Source of the DNA: Pedobacter sp. UBA5917
GTDB taxonomy: Bacteria; Bacteroidota; Bacteroidia; Sphingobacteriales; Sphingobacteriaceae
Direction of reading: 5' to 3'
DNA: 11,746 bases
NCBI RefSeq assembly: GCF_002432345.1
Contig: NZ_DJDT01000222.1
Location: forward strand, 1 to 11,746
A program made the position numbers and the translations under genes. The notes under the pieces were generated by a model, which saw only the letters and a program-made list of their open reading frames with translations, was not told the origin of the DNA and did not search any database. This document shows, piece by piece, positions 1 to 6,130 of the stretch. Position 1 is the first letter of the stretch, and the number at the start of each line of letters is the position of its first letter.

Positions 1-121
1 TAAGAAATTAAGGACATTAAGGCTTTAAGCTACTTAGCTATCATCCATGAACCAACAGACTATTAACCATCAAATAGTTTTCAATTTGCAGTTTACAGTT
101 ATAAATGAACTATCGATATTG

Positions 122-147
122 GATCCTGAAACAAGTTCAGGAGGACG
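122..147. repeat. Short palindromic dispersed repeat, copy 1
   Basis: A small inverted repeat: TCCTGAA and TTCAGGA arms around the loop ACAAG, followed by GGACG. It matches a second copy at 3959-3984 at most positions, including the flanking GATCCTGAA and the trailing GACG, so it is a repeated element and not a chance hairpin. The second arm here ends in G where copy 2 has T, which shortens the stem to 7 bp. I recall similar palindromes scattered between genes in Sphingobacteriaceae, but that is memory. It lies downstream of the dCMP deaminase gene and could form a hairpin in its 3' RNA, but no T-run follows, so it is not called a terminator. Confidence 0.75.
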
Positions 148-164
148 GACTGGGTGGGAGTTAC

Positions 165-226
165 AATTAACCAATTTAAACAGTTAACCGATTAACCCAA
201 TGAACAAATGACCAATGAACCAATAA
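165..226. repeat. Degenerate AACCAAT-type short tandem repeat
   Basis: This stretch is built from variations on one short word: AACCAAT, AACCGAT, AACCCAATG, AACAAATG, ACCAATG and AACCAAT follow one another at roughly 8-14 base spacing. It looks like a decayed simple repeat next to the 3' end of the dCMP deaminase gene. No gene is visible anywhere in 1-229; apart from this repeat and the palindrome at 122-147 I see nothing functional there. Confidence 0.5.
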
Positions 227-229
227 GCC

Positions 230-688
230 TTACGATTCCATCAAAATCACTTCTACCCCAAATTTTCTTAAAAAATCAACGCCTTCATCGCTTGGTAAAC
301 CTTTGTAGGCGGCATAAGATTTGGAATAATACACCAATTTAATACCCGATGACAAAATCAACCTGGCACAGGCAATACAGGGCGATAAAGTGGTATACAG
401 TGTACAGCCTTCTATTTTCGAGCCGTTTTTAGATGCATAAAGGATTGCGTTCTCTTCTGCGTGTAAAGCTAAAGAACAGCTTCCTTTACTATCACGAGCG
501 CAACCAGTTTCAGGCCATTCCTCATCGCAGTTATGGGTACCTGCCGGCGGACCGTTATAACCTATTGAAATAATACGGGTATCTTTCGTTAATACTGCAC
601 CAACATGTGCGCGTACGCAGTGCGAACGGGCTGCCAAATCGGTGGCAAGGTTCATAAATATGCTGTCGAAACTTGGTTTATCTGTCAT
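230..688 (-). CDS. Deoxycytidylate (dCMP) deaminase, ComEB-like
   Basis: A cytosolic zinc enzyme of the cytidine/deoxycytidylate deaminase family, 152 residues. It is expected to convert dCMP to dUMP and so supply thymidylate synthesis. The catalytic signature is complete: HAE at residues 76-78 (zinc-binding His and proton-shuttling Glu) and PCxxC at 103-107 (two zinc-binding Cys). The GYNGPPAG segment at 43-50 and the Cys-rich stretch before HAE (C54, C63, C71) are typical of dCMP deaminases as opposed to tRNA adenosine or free cytidine deaminases. Length is normal and the ATG start gives a standard N-terminus. It lies 64 bases downstream of the sugar transporter gene on the same strand, but a hairpin terminator separates them, so it probably has its own promoter or lives on read-through. 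No functional link to the transporter is apparent. Confidence 0.93.
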   Translation of the reverse strand: MTDKPSFDSIFMNLATDLAARSHCVRAHVGAVLTKDTRIISIGYNGPPAGTHNCDEEWPETGCARDSKGSCSLALHAEENAILYASKNGSKIEGCTLYTTLSPCIACARLILSSGIKLVYYSKSYAAYKGLPSDEGVDFLRKFGVEVILMES

Positions 689-698
689 CTATAAAATC

Positions 699-731
699 AA
701 AAAAGCCACAGAGAAATTAATCTCCGTGGCT
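699..731 (-). terminator. Rho-independent terminator of the sugar transporter gene
   Basis: The stem pairs AGCCAC and GAGA (704-709, 711-714) with TCTC and GTGGCT (721-724, 726-731), with one A/C mismatch and a 6-base AATTAA loop. Read on the minus strand it is followed by a run of T (complement of the A-run at 699-704). It lies 22 bases after the transporter stop codon and directly upstream of the dCMP deaminase start, so it would limit transcription from the transporter into the deaminase gene. Confidence 0.8.
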
Positions 732-732
732 A

Positions 733-740
733 CAAAAATA
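733..740 (-). promoter_or_regulatory. Possible -7 box for the dCMP deaminase gene
   Basis: The minus strand reads TATTTTTG, an exact match to the Bacteroidota -7 consensus TAnnTTTG. A transcript starting just after it would begin at the terminator hairpin and run into the deaminase gene. No convincing TTG-type -33 element is seen at the right distance, and the T-rich context makes a chance match likely. Confidence 0.3.
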
Positions 741-752
741 CTTTATTAAAAA

Positions 753-2189
753 TTAATGTCCGCCAGAAAGTTTCTTATCGAAACTAATTCCCTGGGATCT
801 TAAGATTCCACTAACCCTCCAGGCGTAAAATGCCAGATAAGAGAAACAGATAATACCAACAACATAGCTATACTGGATACCTGTAAATTCTGACACTGCA
901 CCCTGAGCCCAGCTGATAATACCGCCACCCATAATCATCATGATGAGGAAGCTACTACCCTGACTGGTGTGTTTACCCAAACCACTTACTGCTAAGGTAA
1001 AGATACAAGGCCATAATGTACTGCAGAATAAACCAACGCTGGTAATGGCATAAACACTCACCATTCCTTTGGTAAACATACCGATTAATAAAGCGGTGAT
1101 ACCAATACCCGAAAAGATCAACAACATACGGGCAGGATTACCTTTACTTGCCATATCAGCAATAATTAAAACCAAAATAATTAAAGCATATACATAAAAC
1201 GGAGCCAAATCGTGTTTTGCAATAGCATTAACAGCTAAAAAGATACCGAACGCCAAATAAGGCGCAATAAATCTTAATATTTTTTGAGTGCTTACATTAT
1301 CGGTAAAAGCTTCAACTGCACCTGTCCAACGGCCAATCATCATACTTGCCCAGTATAAAGAAATATATGGGGCAATATCTTTAATGGCAAAACCAAGATC
1401 TTTTTCCATATATGCCGGCAAATTACTTGCGGTTGATACTTCAACACCTACATAAACGAAGATTGCAATCATACCCAATACCAGTTGTGGGTACTTCAAT
1501 GCAGAACCTTTTACAGATTTAGCATCTTCTGTCGAAGCTTCAACCAAAGCTGGTCTGTCAGGCAATGAAGATAATTTTAAGAAAATGGCAACAGCAATAA
1601 AAGCCACACCTAAAATCAGGTAAGGAATTTTAACACTTTCAACACTGATATCGGTACTGGCGTTTGCCGCAGAACCAAAAATAGCAAAGCTCACAATTAA
1701 CGGGCCGATTGTAGTACCAAAGTTATTGATACCGCCTGCCAAAGTTAAACGTTGCGAACCGGTTGTAATTGGCCCTAATGCAATAGCCAATGGGTTGGCC
1801 ACTGTTTGTTGTAAAGAGAAACCCAATGCCACAATAAACAAACCCGAAAGCATTAAAGGGAACGAGTGAAGATTCGCTGCTGGATAAAACAATAGGGTTC
1901 CGAGTGCAGAAATAACCAATCCAAGTGCCAATGAGTTTTTATATCCCAGTTTGTTAACAATATCCTGCCCCATTATAACAGAAATACCATTGTAGATTAA
2001 AGCGCCCACCGTATAGGCAATATAAAAAGCTAATGAAACCAATTGACTCTCGGCCTGGGATAAATCGAAAGCTTTTTTAAATACCGGTATCAAAATATCA
2101 TTACTGGCGGCCACAAAGCCCCAGAAAAAGAATACCGTAACCAAAGGAATAAACTGCCCCCACTTGGTTTGTGTTTGTTCTGAACTCAT
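753..2189 (-). CDS. Sugar MFS transporter, FucP/GluP type (sugar/H+ symporter)
   Basis: An inner-membrane transporter of 478 residues and about 12 hydrophobic segments, of the fucose/glucose-galactose symporter branch of the Major Facilitator Superfamily. The first segment has the branch signature FFFWGFVAASNDILIPVF (residues 20-37), in which D31 lines up with the proton-linked Asp46 of E. coli FucP. The fourth segment has QQTVANPLAIALGP (127-140), which corresponds to ETAANPFVTVLGP of FucP; the position of FucP Glu135 is Gln128 here, as I recall for glucose/galactose members, so L-fucose is not the safest substrate guess. The RLTLAGGINNFG segment (147-158) is also characteristic. Start and length fit the family. 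It is transcribed away from the LysE-type gene, has its own candidate promoter and palindrome upstream, and ends in a terminator. Sugar transport is well supported; the exact sugar is unknown. Confidence 0.88.
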   Translation of the reverse strand: MSSEQTQTKWGQFIPLVTVFFFWGFVAASNDILIPVFKKAFDLSQAESQLVSLAFYIAYTVGALIYNGISVIMGQDIVNKLGYKNSLALGLVISALGTLLFYPAANLHSFPLMLSGLFIVALGFSLQQTVANPLAIALGPITTGSQRLTLAGGINNFGTTIGPLIVSFAIFGSAANASTDISVESVKIPYLILGVAFIAVAIFLKLSSLPDRPALVEASTEDAKSVKGSALKYPQLVLGMIAIFVYVGVEVSTASNLPAYMEKDLGFAIKDIAPYISLYWASMMIGRWTGAVEAFTDNVSTQKILRFIAPYLAFGIFLAVNAIAKHDLAPFYVYALIILVLIIADMASKGNPARMLLIFSGIGITALLIGMFTKGMVSVYAITSVGLFCSTLWPCIFTLAVSGLGKHTSQGSSFLIMMIMGGGIISWAQGAVSEFTGIQYSYVVGIICFSYLAFYAWRVSGILRSQGISFDKKLSGGH

Positions 2190-2214
2190 TTTTTAAATTT
2201 AGTTTTAGTGGCTC

Positions 2215-2243
2215 TAAACATAAATAAAAAAAACAATAAACAA
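2215..2243 (-). promoter_or_regulatory. Candidate promoter of the sugar transporter gene
   Basis: On the minus strand TATGTTTA (2215-2222) differs from TAnnTTTG only at the last base, and a TTG (2241-2243) lies 18 bases upstream, within the usual Bacteroidota -33/-7 spacing. It would give a leader of about 20-25 bases before the ATG. The region is very T-rich, so the call is tentative. Confidence 0.4.
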
Positions 2244-2258
2244 TACATGGTAACGAAA

Positions 2259-2279
2259 TTAGTGTATTTAGCACACTAA
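2259..2279. promoter_or_regulatory. Palindromic operator candidate upstream of the sugar transporter
   Basis: A perfect inverted repeat, TTAGTGT-N7-ACACTAA, centred at 2269. It lies 15 bases upstream of the proposed -33 of the transporter promoter, a position suited to an activator or to a repressor that also controls the divergent LysE-type gene. The 7-bp arms and 7-base spacer suit a dimeric helix-turn-helix regulator. No regulator gene is present in the window, so the binding protein is unknown. Confidence 0.5.
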
Positions 2280-2281
2280 GC

Positions 2282-2436
2282 TTTAAAACAACCAACCTGG
2301 TAAAGTGTTAAACCTTAGCCGATCTGTTTTTATAATACTTTATCCAGAACGGATATAAATTTTCAAATTAAAAAATGTTACACATCCTTTTTTCGTTTAC
2401 AGATAAAATAGATGTCGATAATGTTGGTTGTTTAAA
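2282..2436. repeat. Widely spaced inverted repeat in the divergent promoter region
   Basis: AAACAACCAAC at 2286-2296 is repeated in inverted form as GTTGGTTGTTT at 2423-2433, a perfect 11-bp match. It extends to TTTAAAACAACCAAC against TTTAAACAACCAAC with one extra A. The arms enclose 126 bases with no gene. They could be two copies of one operator facing the two divergent genes, or the ends of a small inserted element; no target duplication was seen. Confidence 0.55.
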
Positions 2437-2477
2437 CTATAAAATTGCATATTCGCAAATCGTAAAAACAAAAACGC

Positions 2478-3104
2478 ATGTTTGAAGCCATTTTATTAGG
2501 TATTGGTGCAGGGATTATTTCGTCGTTTTTAACCGGACCGGTATTTTTTGCCATGATTAAAACCAGCATAGAAAGAGGCTTCAAAGCTGGGTTTTCTTTA
2601 GCCATCGGCGTGATTATTAGCGACATTATCCTAATCGGCCTGGTCCTTTTTGGCAGTCAGTTTTTTGATTACAAAGCAGAATTTGATAAATATGTAGGCT
2701 CTATTGGGGGCCTATTTTTGTTAGCAGTGGGTATATATTACCTGGTTTCTAAAATAACCATACATTACGATAACTCAACTTTTAAAAAAGTAAGCAAACG
2801 TGGATATGTACTAAAAGGTTTTTTAATGTGTATCCTCACGCCTTCAACCCTCATGTTCTGGATTATCGTAAGCGGCATTATATCGGTTAAGCTGAACAAT
2901 ATGCTCAACGAAAAACTGGTCTGCTTTTTTATCGCTATGGCAACACAATTAAGCATCGATGGTGCAAAAAGTTTCTATTCAAGCAAACTCCGCTATAAAA
3001 TAAAAGAGGATGCATTAAAGAAACTGAATAAAATCGCTGGCGTAATCATTATCTTTTTTGCCTTCTGGCTGATCGTAAAAACTTATCTGAAATTTTACGC
3101 GTAG
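2478..3104 (+). CDS. LysE-family amino-acid/metabolite exporter
   Basis: A 208-residue inner-membrane protein with about six hydrophobic segments, the normal size for the LysE/RhtB/CadD exporter superfamily. Family marks are the TGP motif at residues 19-21 in the first segment, the GFKAGFSLAIGVIISD stretch (34-49) with its conserved Gly and Asp, and a TPSTLMFW segment (121-128) at the place where relatives usually have NP...FW. These proteins usually export amino acids or related small molecules; the substrate cannot be read from the sequence. The ATG start begins directly with the first membrane segment. There is no clear Shine-Dalgarno sequence, which is ordinary for this phylum. It is transcribed alone, divergent from the sugar transporter and convergent with the purF-type gene, and no terminator hairpin is seen just after its stop. 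Confidence 0.85.
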   Translation: MFEAILLGIGAGIISSFLTGPVFFAMIKTSIERGFKAGFSLAIGVIISDIILIGLVLFGSQFFDYKAEFDKYVGSIGGLFLLAVGIYYLVSKITIHYDNSTFKKVSKRGYVLKGFLMCILTPSTLMFWIIVSGIISVKLNNMLNEKLVCFFIAMATQLSIDGAKSFYSSKLRYKIKEDALKKLNKIAGVIIIFFAFWLIVKTYLKFYA

Positions 3105-3116
3105 GTTTTTATTACT

Positions 3117-3186
3117 ACCGAGTTCACAAAGAATATCACAGAGGGCACCGAGTATTTTTAGCCACGGAAACACAGATCATACAGAG
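3117..3186. repeat. Degenerate CACAGAG/CACGGA phrase repeat
   Basis: Repeats of one word family occur here: CGAGTTCACAAAG, CACAGAGGGCACCGAG, CCACGGAAACACAG and ACAGAG, spaced about 9-12 bases apart with A/T interruptions. Related words appear in the tandem array (CACGAACCACGGAG) and, in inverted form, at 4014-4041. It looks like a decayed intergenic repeat. No coding frame of note crosses it. Confidence 0.45.
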
Positions 3187-3217
3187 ATATTTAATTGTTT
3201 TTTGTTTTTATTGAAAA

Positions 3218-3357
3218 GCAGGTATAGTGCTACTATCAAGCGGTAGTCCTGCCAATGCTGCAAGTCCTCACTCGTGCCTCGTTCCGGGCTTTACGCGAAT
3301 GTCAGGTTTAGGTGGCAACAACACAAAAAAAAACGTAACGTAGCGCCCGTGAGGGTA
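3218..3357. other. GC-richer island with potential hairpins (possible dispersed repeat or structured RNA)
   Basis: This stretch is clearly richer in G and C than its surroundings and has no long open frame. It contains nested pairing: GCAGG (3218-3222) with CCTGC (3248-3252), enclosing ATAGT-GCT-ACTAT (3224-3236), and a CCC-GTGA-GGG hairpin near 3346-3355. The middle (CTCACTCGTGCCTCGTTCCG and following) is not low complexity. Possible explanations are a dispersed intergenic repeat, a remnant of an inserted element, or a structured RNA. The wording resembles intergenic sequences I recall from Pedobacter genomes, but I cannot confirm this. No promoter or poly-T end identifies it as an RNA gene. 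Confidence 0.4.
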
Positions 3358-3362
3358 CAAAC

Positions 3363-3913
3363 CATATATAAAAATCTGCGTTTCAATCCGCTAATCTGCG
3401 GGAACAGAAAATACAAATTGCCATTTTGAACATTATGCTTGTATTTCGTGAAGACACGAACCACGGAGTGGGACTATATATAAAATCTGCGTTTCAATCT
3501 GCTTAATCTGTGGGAGCAAAAAATACAAATTGCTATTTTGAACATTATGCTTGTATTTCGTGAGGAAACGAACCACGGAATTGGACTATATAAAATCTGC
3601 GTTTCAATCCGCTAATCTGCGGGAGCAAAAAATACAAATTGCTACTCAAGCATCATGTTTGTGTTTCGTGAGGACATTAACCACGGAGTTGGACTATATA
3701 AAATCTGCGTTTCAATCTGCTAATCTGCGGGAACAAAAAATATAAATCACTATTTTGAACATCATGTAGTGTTTCGTGAAGACACGAACCACGGAGTTGG
3801 ACTATATATAAAATCTGCGTTTCAATCTGCTTAATTTGCGGGAACATAAAATACAAATTGCCATTTTGAATATCATGCTTGTGTTTCGTGAGGACACGAA
3901 CCACTGAGTTGGA
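3363..3913. repeat. Tandem array of five ~110-bp units
   Basis: Five adjacent units lie at 3363-3473, 3474-3585, 3586-3693, 3694-3801 and 3802-3913 (111, 112, 108, 108 and 112 bp). Each reads in order: a TATA run; AAATCTGCGTTTCAATC; a second and third AATCTGC-like word ending TGCGGGA; an A-rich stretch with ATACAAATTGC; TTTTGAACATCATG; and TTCGTG-loop-CACGAACCACGGAGTTGGA. Differences between units are point changes and small indels, mainly one TA step and one T, so units 2 and 5 resemble each other in length and so do 3 and 4. The TTCGTG/CACGAA part forms a perfect 6-bp stem with a 4-base loop in units 1, 4 and 5, but is damaged in 2 and 3. Unique spacers are absent, so it is not CRISPR. It lies between convergent gene ends. 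Confidence 0.95.
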
Positions 3914-3958
3914 TGTTTGTTTAAGGTATGATAATATGAGTAAAATCAACATAAAATA

Positions 3959-3984
3959 GATCCTGAAATAAATTCAGGATGACG
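3959..3984. repeat. Short palindromic dispersed repeat, copy 2
   Basis: A perfect 8-bp stem, ATCCTGAA and TTCAGGAT, with the loop ATAAA, flanked by G and GACG. It is the better-preserved partner of the copy at 122-147. It lies 45 bases after the tandem array. Two copies in under 12 kb, both between genes, support a dispersed palindromic repeat family. Confidence 0.75.
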
Positions 3985-4013
3985 AAATGAATGATAGCAG
4001 ATTATAAAAAAAT

Positions 4014-4041
4014 CTTCTTTGTGTCTTCGTGCCTTTGTGGT
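4014..4041. repeat. CTTTGTGTCTTCGTG-type intergenic phrase
   Basis: The phrase TTTGTGTCTTCGTGCCTTTG continues to GTGGT. On the opposite strand it reads ACCACAAAGGCACGAAGACA, so it shares CACGAA, GAAGACAC and ACCAC words with the tandem array and with 3117-3186, but in inverted orientation. I recall near-identical phrases in intergenic DNA of many unrelated bacteria. No coding role is seen. Confidence 0.5.
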
Positions 4042-4056
4042 CAAAAAAACAAGCGC

Positions 4057-4088
4057 AAAAAAATAGCCCATATAAAAATATGAGCTAT
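4057..4088 (-). terminator. Rho-independent terminator of the purF-type gene
   Basis: An 11-bp stem pairs ATAGCCCATAT (4063-4073) with ATATGAGCTAT (4078-4088), with one mismatch and an AAAA loop. Read on the minus strand it is followed by seven T residues (complement of 4057-4063). It lies 24 bases after the stop codon of the amidophosphoribosyltransferase gene, the right place and orientation. Confidence 0.85.
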
Positions 4089-4112
4089 CTATTATTCAAA
4101 GTATTTTAGGGG

Positions 4113-6014
4113 CTAATATGCCCTTTGGTTGTTTCCTTCTTTCCAGTTAACAAAAGCTTTATTTACCACTTTGTTACCGCCCGGGGTTGGGTAATTTCCT
4201 GAGAAGTACCAGTCGCCTTTGTTTTTCGGACAAGCCTCATGCAAATTCTCTAAGCTTTGGTAAATTACCTCAACCTCTGCAACTGTACCTTTAGGGGTAA
4301 TAATCTGCGCAATTTTGGCCGAAATTTCTTCCGGGGTAAAGGGTTTATAAATTTCCTTAACGTGGTTTACAATTTCTTCTTTCGGTAAAAGTAACGAAGC
4401 TTTACATTTGGTATAAACATCTTCAATTACCTGCCACATGCCACGCTCGGTAAGCAACTGTATAGCTGCATCAAATGCCACAAACTGTCCCATCCTGCTC
4501 ATATCGATACCATAACAATCAGGGTAACGGATCTGAGGTGCAGAAGAAACAATAATGATCTTTTTAGGATGCAAACGGTCTACAATTTTAATGATACTCT
4601 GTTTCAAAGTAGTACCACGAACGATCGAATCATCCAATGCGACCAAAGTATCCTGGTGGTTGTTGATAATACCATAAGTGGTATCGTAAACGTGTGCCAC
4701 CATTTCGCTCCTATCGGCATCCTGTGTAATAAACGTTCTTAGTTTTACGTCTTTTACCGCAAGTTTTTCTACCCGTGGGGCAAGCGACAATAAATCGTCT
4801 AATTGCTCATCGGTTAGCTGTTCTTTCCGATGCAAAAGTGTTTCTTTCTGGTGGTTTCGTACATAACGCTGAACGCCATCAACCATACCAAAAAATGCCA
4901 CCTCGGCCGTATTCGGGATGAAAGAGAATACTGTATTTTTAAGATCGTAATTAACTGCTTTCAGAATTTTATCGCTTAACAAACGGCCAAGCTGTTTACG
5001 TTCGCGGTAAATTTCCACATCACTTCCTTTCGAGAAATAGATGCGTTCGAACGAGCATGATAATCTTTCGGTAGGCTCGCGGAACTGCTCCATGCTTACC
5101 TCGCCGTTTTTCTTGATAATTAAAGCATGACCCGGGTCGATTTCTTTTACATCTTTAAACTGGATATTAAATGCAGTTTGCAAAGCCGGCCTTTCGGAAG
5201 CAGCAACCACAATCTCATCATCGTAATAATAATAAGCCGGACGGATACCAGCCGGATCGCGCATAATAAACGAATCGCCGTTACCCACCATACCGCAGAT
5301 AGAATAACCCCCATCCCAGGTTTTGGCCGAGCGGCGCAGAATGTTCGCGATATCGAGGTTATCAGATATTTTGTGCGTAATGGCAACGTTATCGTGTCCT
5401 TCTTTTTTGTACTGATCGAAAAGCTCCTGGTTCTCATCGTCTAAAAAGTGGCCGATTTTCTCCAGTACCGTTACCGTATCTGCTTTCTCTTTAGGATGTT
5501 GCCCCAGCTCGTATAATTGCTCCAATAACTCATCAACATTGGTCATGTTAAAGTTACCGGCAATCACCAGGTTACGGGTCATCCAGTTGTTCTGCCTTAA
5601 AAAAGGGTGGCAATTTTCGATGCTGTTTTTACCATGTGTACCATAACGCAAATGGCCCATTAACACCTCGCCGATAAAGCTTACGTTGTTTTTGAGCCAT
5701 TCTGTATCCTGCATTAATTCAGGCGTATTTTCTTGGATATCAACAAATTTGTTCTGTACATATTCGAAGATATCAGCTACCGCATTGGATGCCATGCTCC
5801 GGTATCGGCTGATGTACCTACTGCCCGGTTTCATATCCAGTTTAATGGTGGCAATACCTGCGCCATCCTGGCCCCGGTTATGCTGTTTTTCCATTAAAAG
5901 GTATAACTTGTTAAGGCCGTAAAGTGCTGTACCGTACTTTTGCTGGTAGTAAGAAAGTGGTTTTAACAGGCGAATAAAAGCGATTCCGCATTCGTGTTTT
6001 ATCTGATCACTCAT
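4113..6014 (-). CDS. purF: Amidophosphoribosyltransferase (PurF-type, long Bacteroidota form)
   Basis: A cytosolic enzyme of 633 residues expected to make 5-phosphoribosylamine from PRPP and glutamine, the first committed step of purine synthesis. The N-terminal class II glutaminase domain has the nucleophile Cys9 in HECGIAF, exposed after removal of a short propeptide as in B. subtilis PurF, then QHNRGQDGAGI (44-54), GHLRYGTHG (120-128), GNFNMTN (153-159) and DPAGIRP (253-259). The phosphoribosyltransferase domain has the PRPP loop DDSIVRGTT (461-469) and SAPQIRYPDCYGID. It is over 100 residues longer than E. coli PurF (505), with an added charged stretch around 380-430 and an extra C-terminal tail. 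The CxxC of iron-sulfur PurF enzymes is missing. The ATG at 6014 is chosen because an in-frame TTG upstream (6035) lies inside the -7 box. It stands alone, not in a purine operon, so a paralogue may exist elsewhere. Confidence 0.88.
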   Translation of the reverse strand: MSDQIKHECGIAFIRLLKPLSYYQQKYGTALYGLNKLYLLMEKQHNRGQDGAGIATIKLDMKPGSRYISRYRSMASNAVADIFEYVQNKFVDIQENTPELMQDTEWLKNNVSFIGEVLMGHLRYGTHGKNSIENCHPFLRQNNWMTRNLVIAGNFNMTNVDELLEQLYELGQHPKEKADTVTVLEKIGHFLDDENQELFDQYKKEGHDNVAITHKISDNLDIANILRRSAKTWDGGYSICGMVGNGDSFIMRDPAGIRPAYYYYDDEIVVAASERPALQTAFNIQFKDVKEIDPGHALIIKKNGEVSMEQFREPTERLSCSFERIYFSKGSDVEIYRERKQLGRLLSDKILKAVNYDLKNTVFSFIPNTAEVAFFGMVDGVQRYVRNHQKETLLHRKEQLTDEQLDDLLSLAPRVEKLAVKDVKLRTFITQDADRSEMVAHVYDTTYGIINNHQDTLVALDDSIVRGTTLKQSIIKIVDRLHPKKIIIVSSAPQIRYPDCYGIDMSRMGQFVAFDAAIQLLTERGMWQVIEDVYTKCKASLLLPKEEIVNHVKEIYKPFTPEEISAKIAQIITPKGTVAEVEVIYQSLENLHEACPKNKGDWYFSGNYPTPGGNKVVNKAFVNWKEGNNQRAY

Positions 6015-6032
6015 TGTGTGGATTTGAAGCCG

Positions 6033-6040
6033 CAAAGTTA
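6033..6040 (-). promoter_or_regulatory. -7 promoter box of the purF-type gene
   Basis: The minus strand reads TAACTTTG, an exact TAnnTTTG match ending 18 bases before the ATG at 6014. The nearest upstream TTG (6066-6068) is 25 bases away, slightly beyond the usual spacing, so the -33 element is weak or displaced. The box makes the leader about a dozen bases long and rules out the upstream TTG codon as a start. Confidence 0.6.
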
Positions 6041-6130
6041 TCCTTTTAAACCATTAGAACCTAAACAAAAGTGTTTTCTTTTGTCACATCGACGTTAATT
6101 TGATTTTTAACTAAAACGGCACATAATTGT

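Noticed and set aside
2424..2447. Promoter for the LysE-type gene from TTGGTTG and TAAAATTG
   Set aside because: Spacing between the two elements is only 9-13 bases, too short for a Bacteroidota -33/-7 pair, and the -7 match is imperfect.
2101..2956. Minus-strand open frames at 2101-2295, 2432-2626 and 2765-2956
   Set aside because: They overlap the sugar transporter N-terminus, the divergent promoter region or the LysE-type gene in other frames; no motif or start signal supports them.
3551..3745. Plus-strand open frame encoding a 36-residue repeated peptide inside the tandem array
   Set aside because: The repetition comes from two 108-bp units, a multiple of three; the neighbouring 111- and 112-bp units and indels break the frame, and there is no start signal or promoter.
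3363..3913. Possible CRISPR array
   Set aside because: Units are 108-112 bp and repeat along their whole length; there are no unique spacers and no cas genes nearby.
3677..3952. Minus-strand open frame through the array
   Set aside because: It runs through the same repeat DNA, its peptide repeats simply mirror the DNA units, and it lacks a promoter, ribosome site or recognisable domain.
5127..5922. Open frames opposite or overlapping the purF-type gene (5127-5444, 5147-5437, 5686-5922)
   Set aside because: All lie inside a well-supported enzyme gene with complete motifs; they have no family resemblance and are shadows.
6015..6035. Upstream TTG start for the purF-type gene, adding seven residues
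   Set aside because: The TTG is part of the exact TAACTTTG promoter box, so it would not be in the mRNA; the ATG at 6014 gives the expected short propeptide before Cys9.
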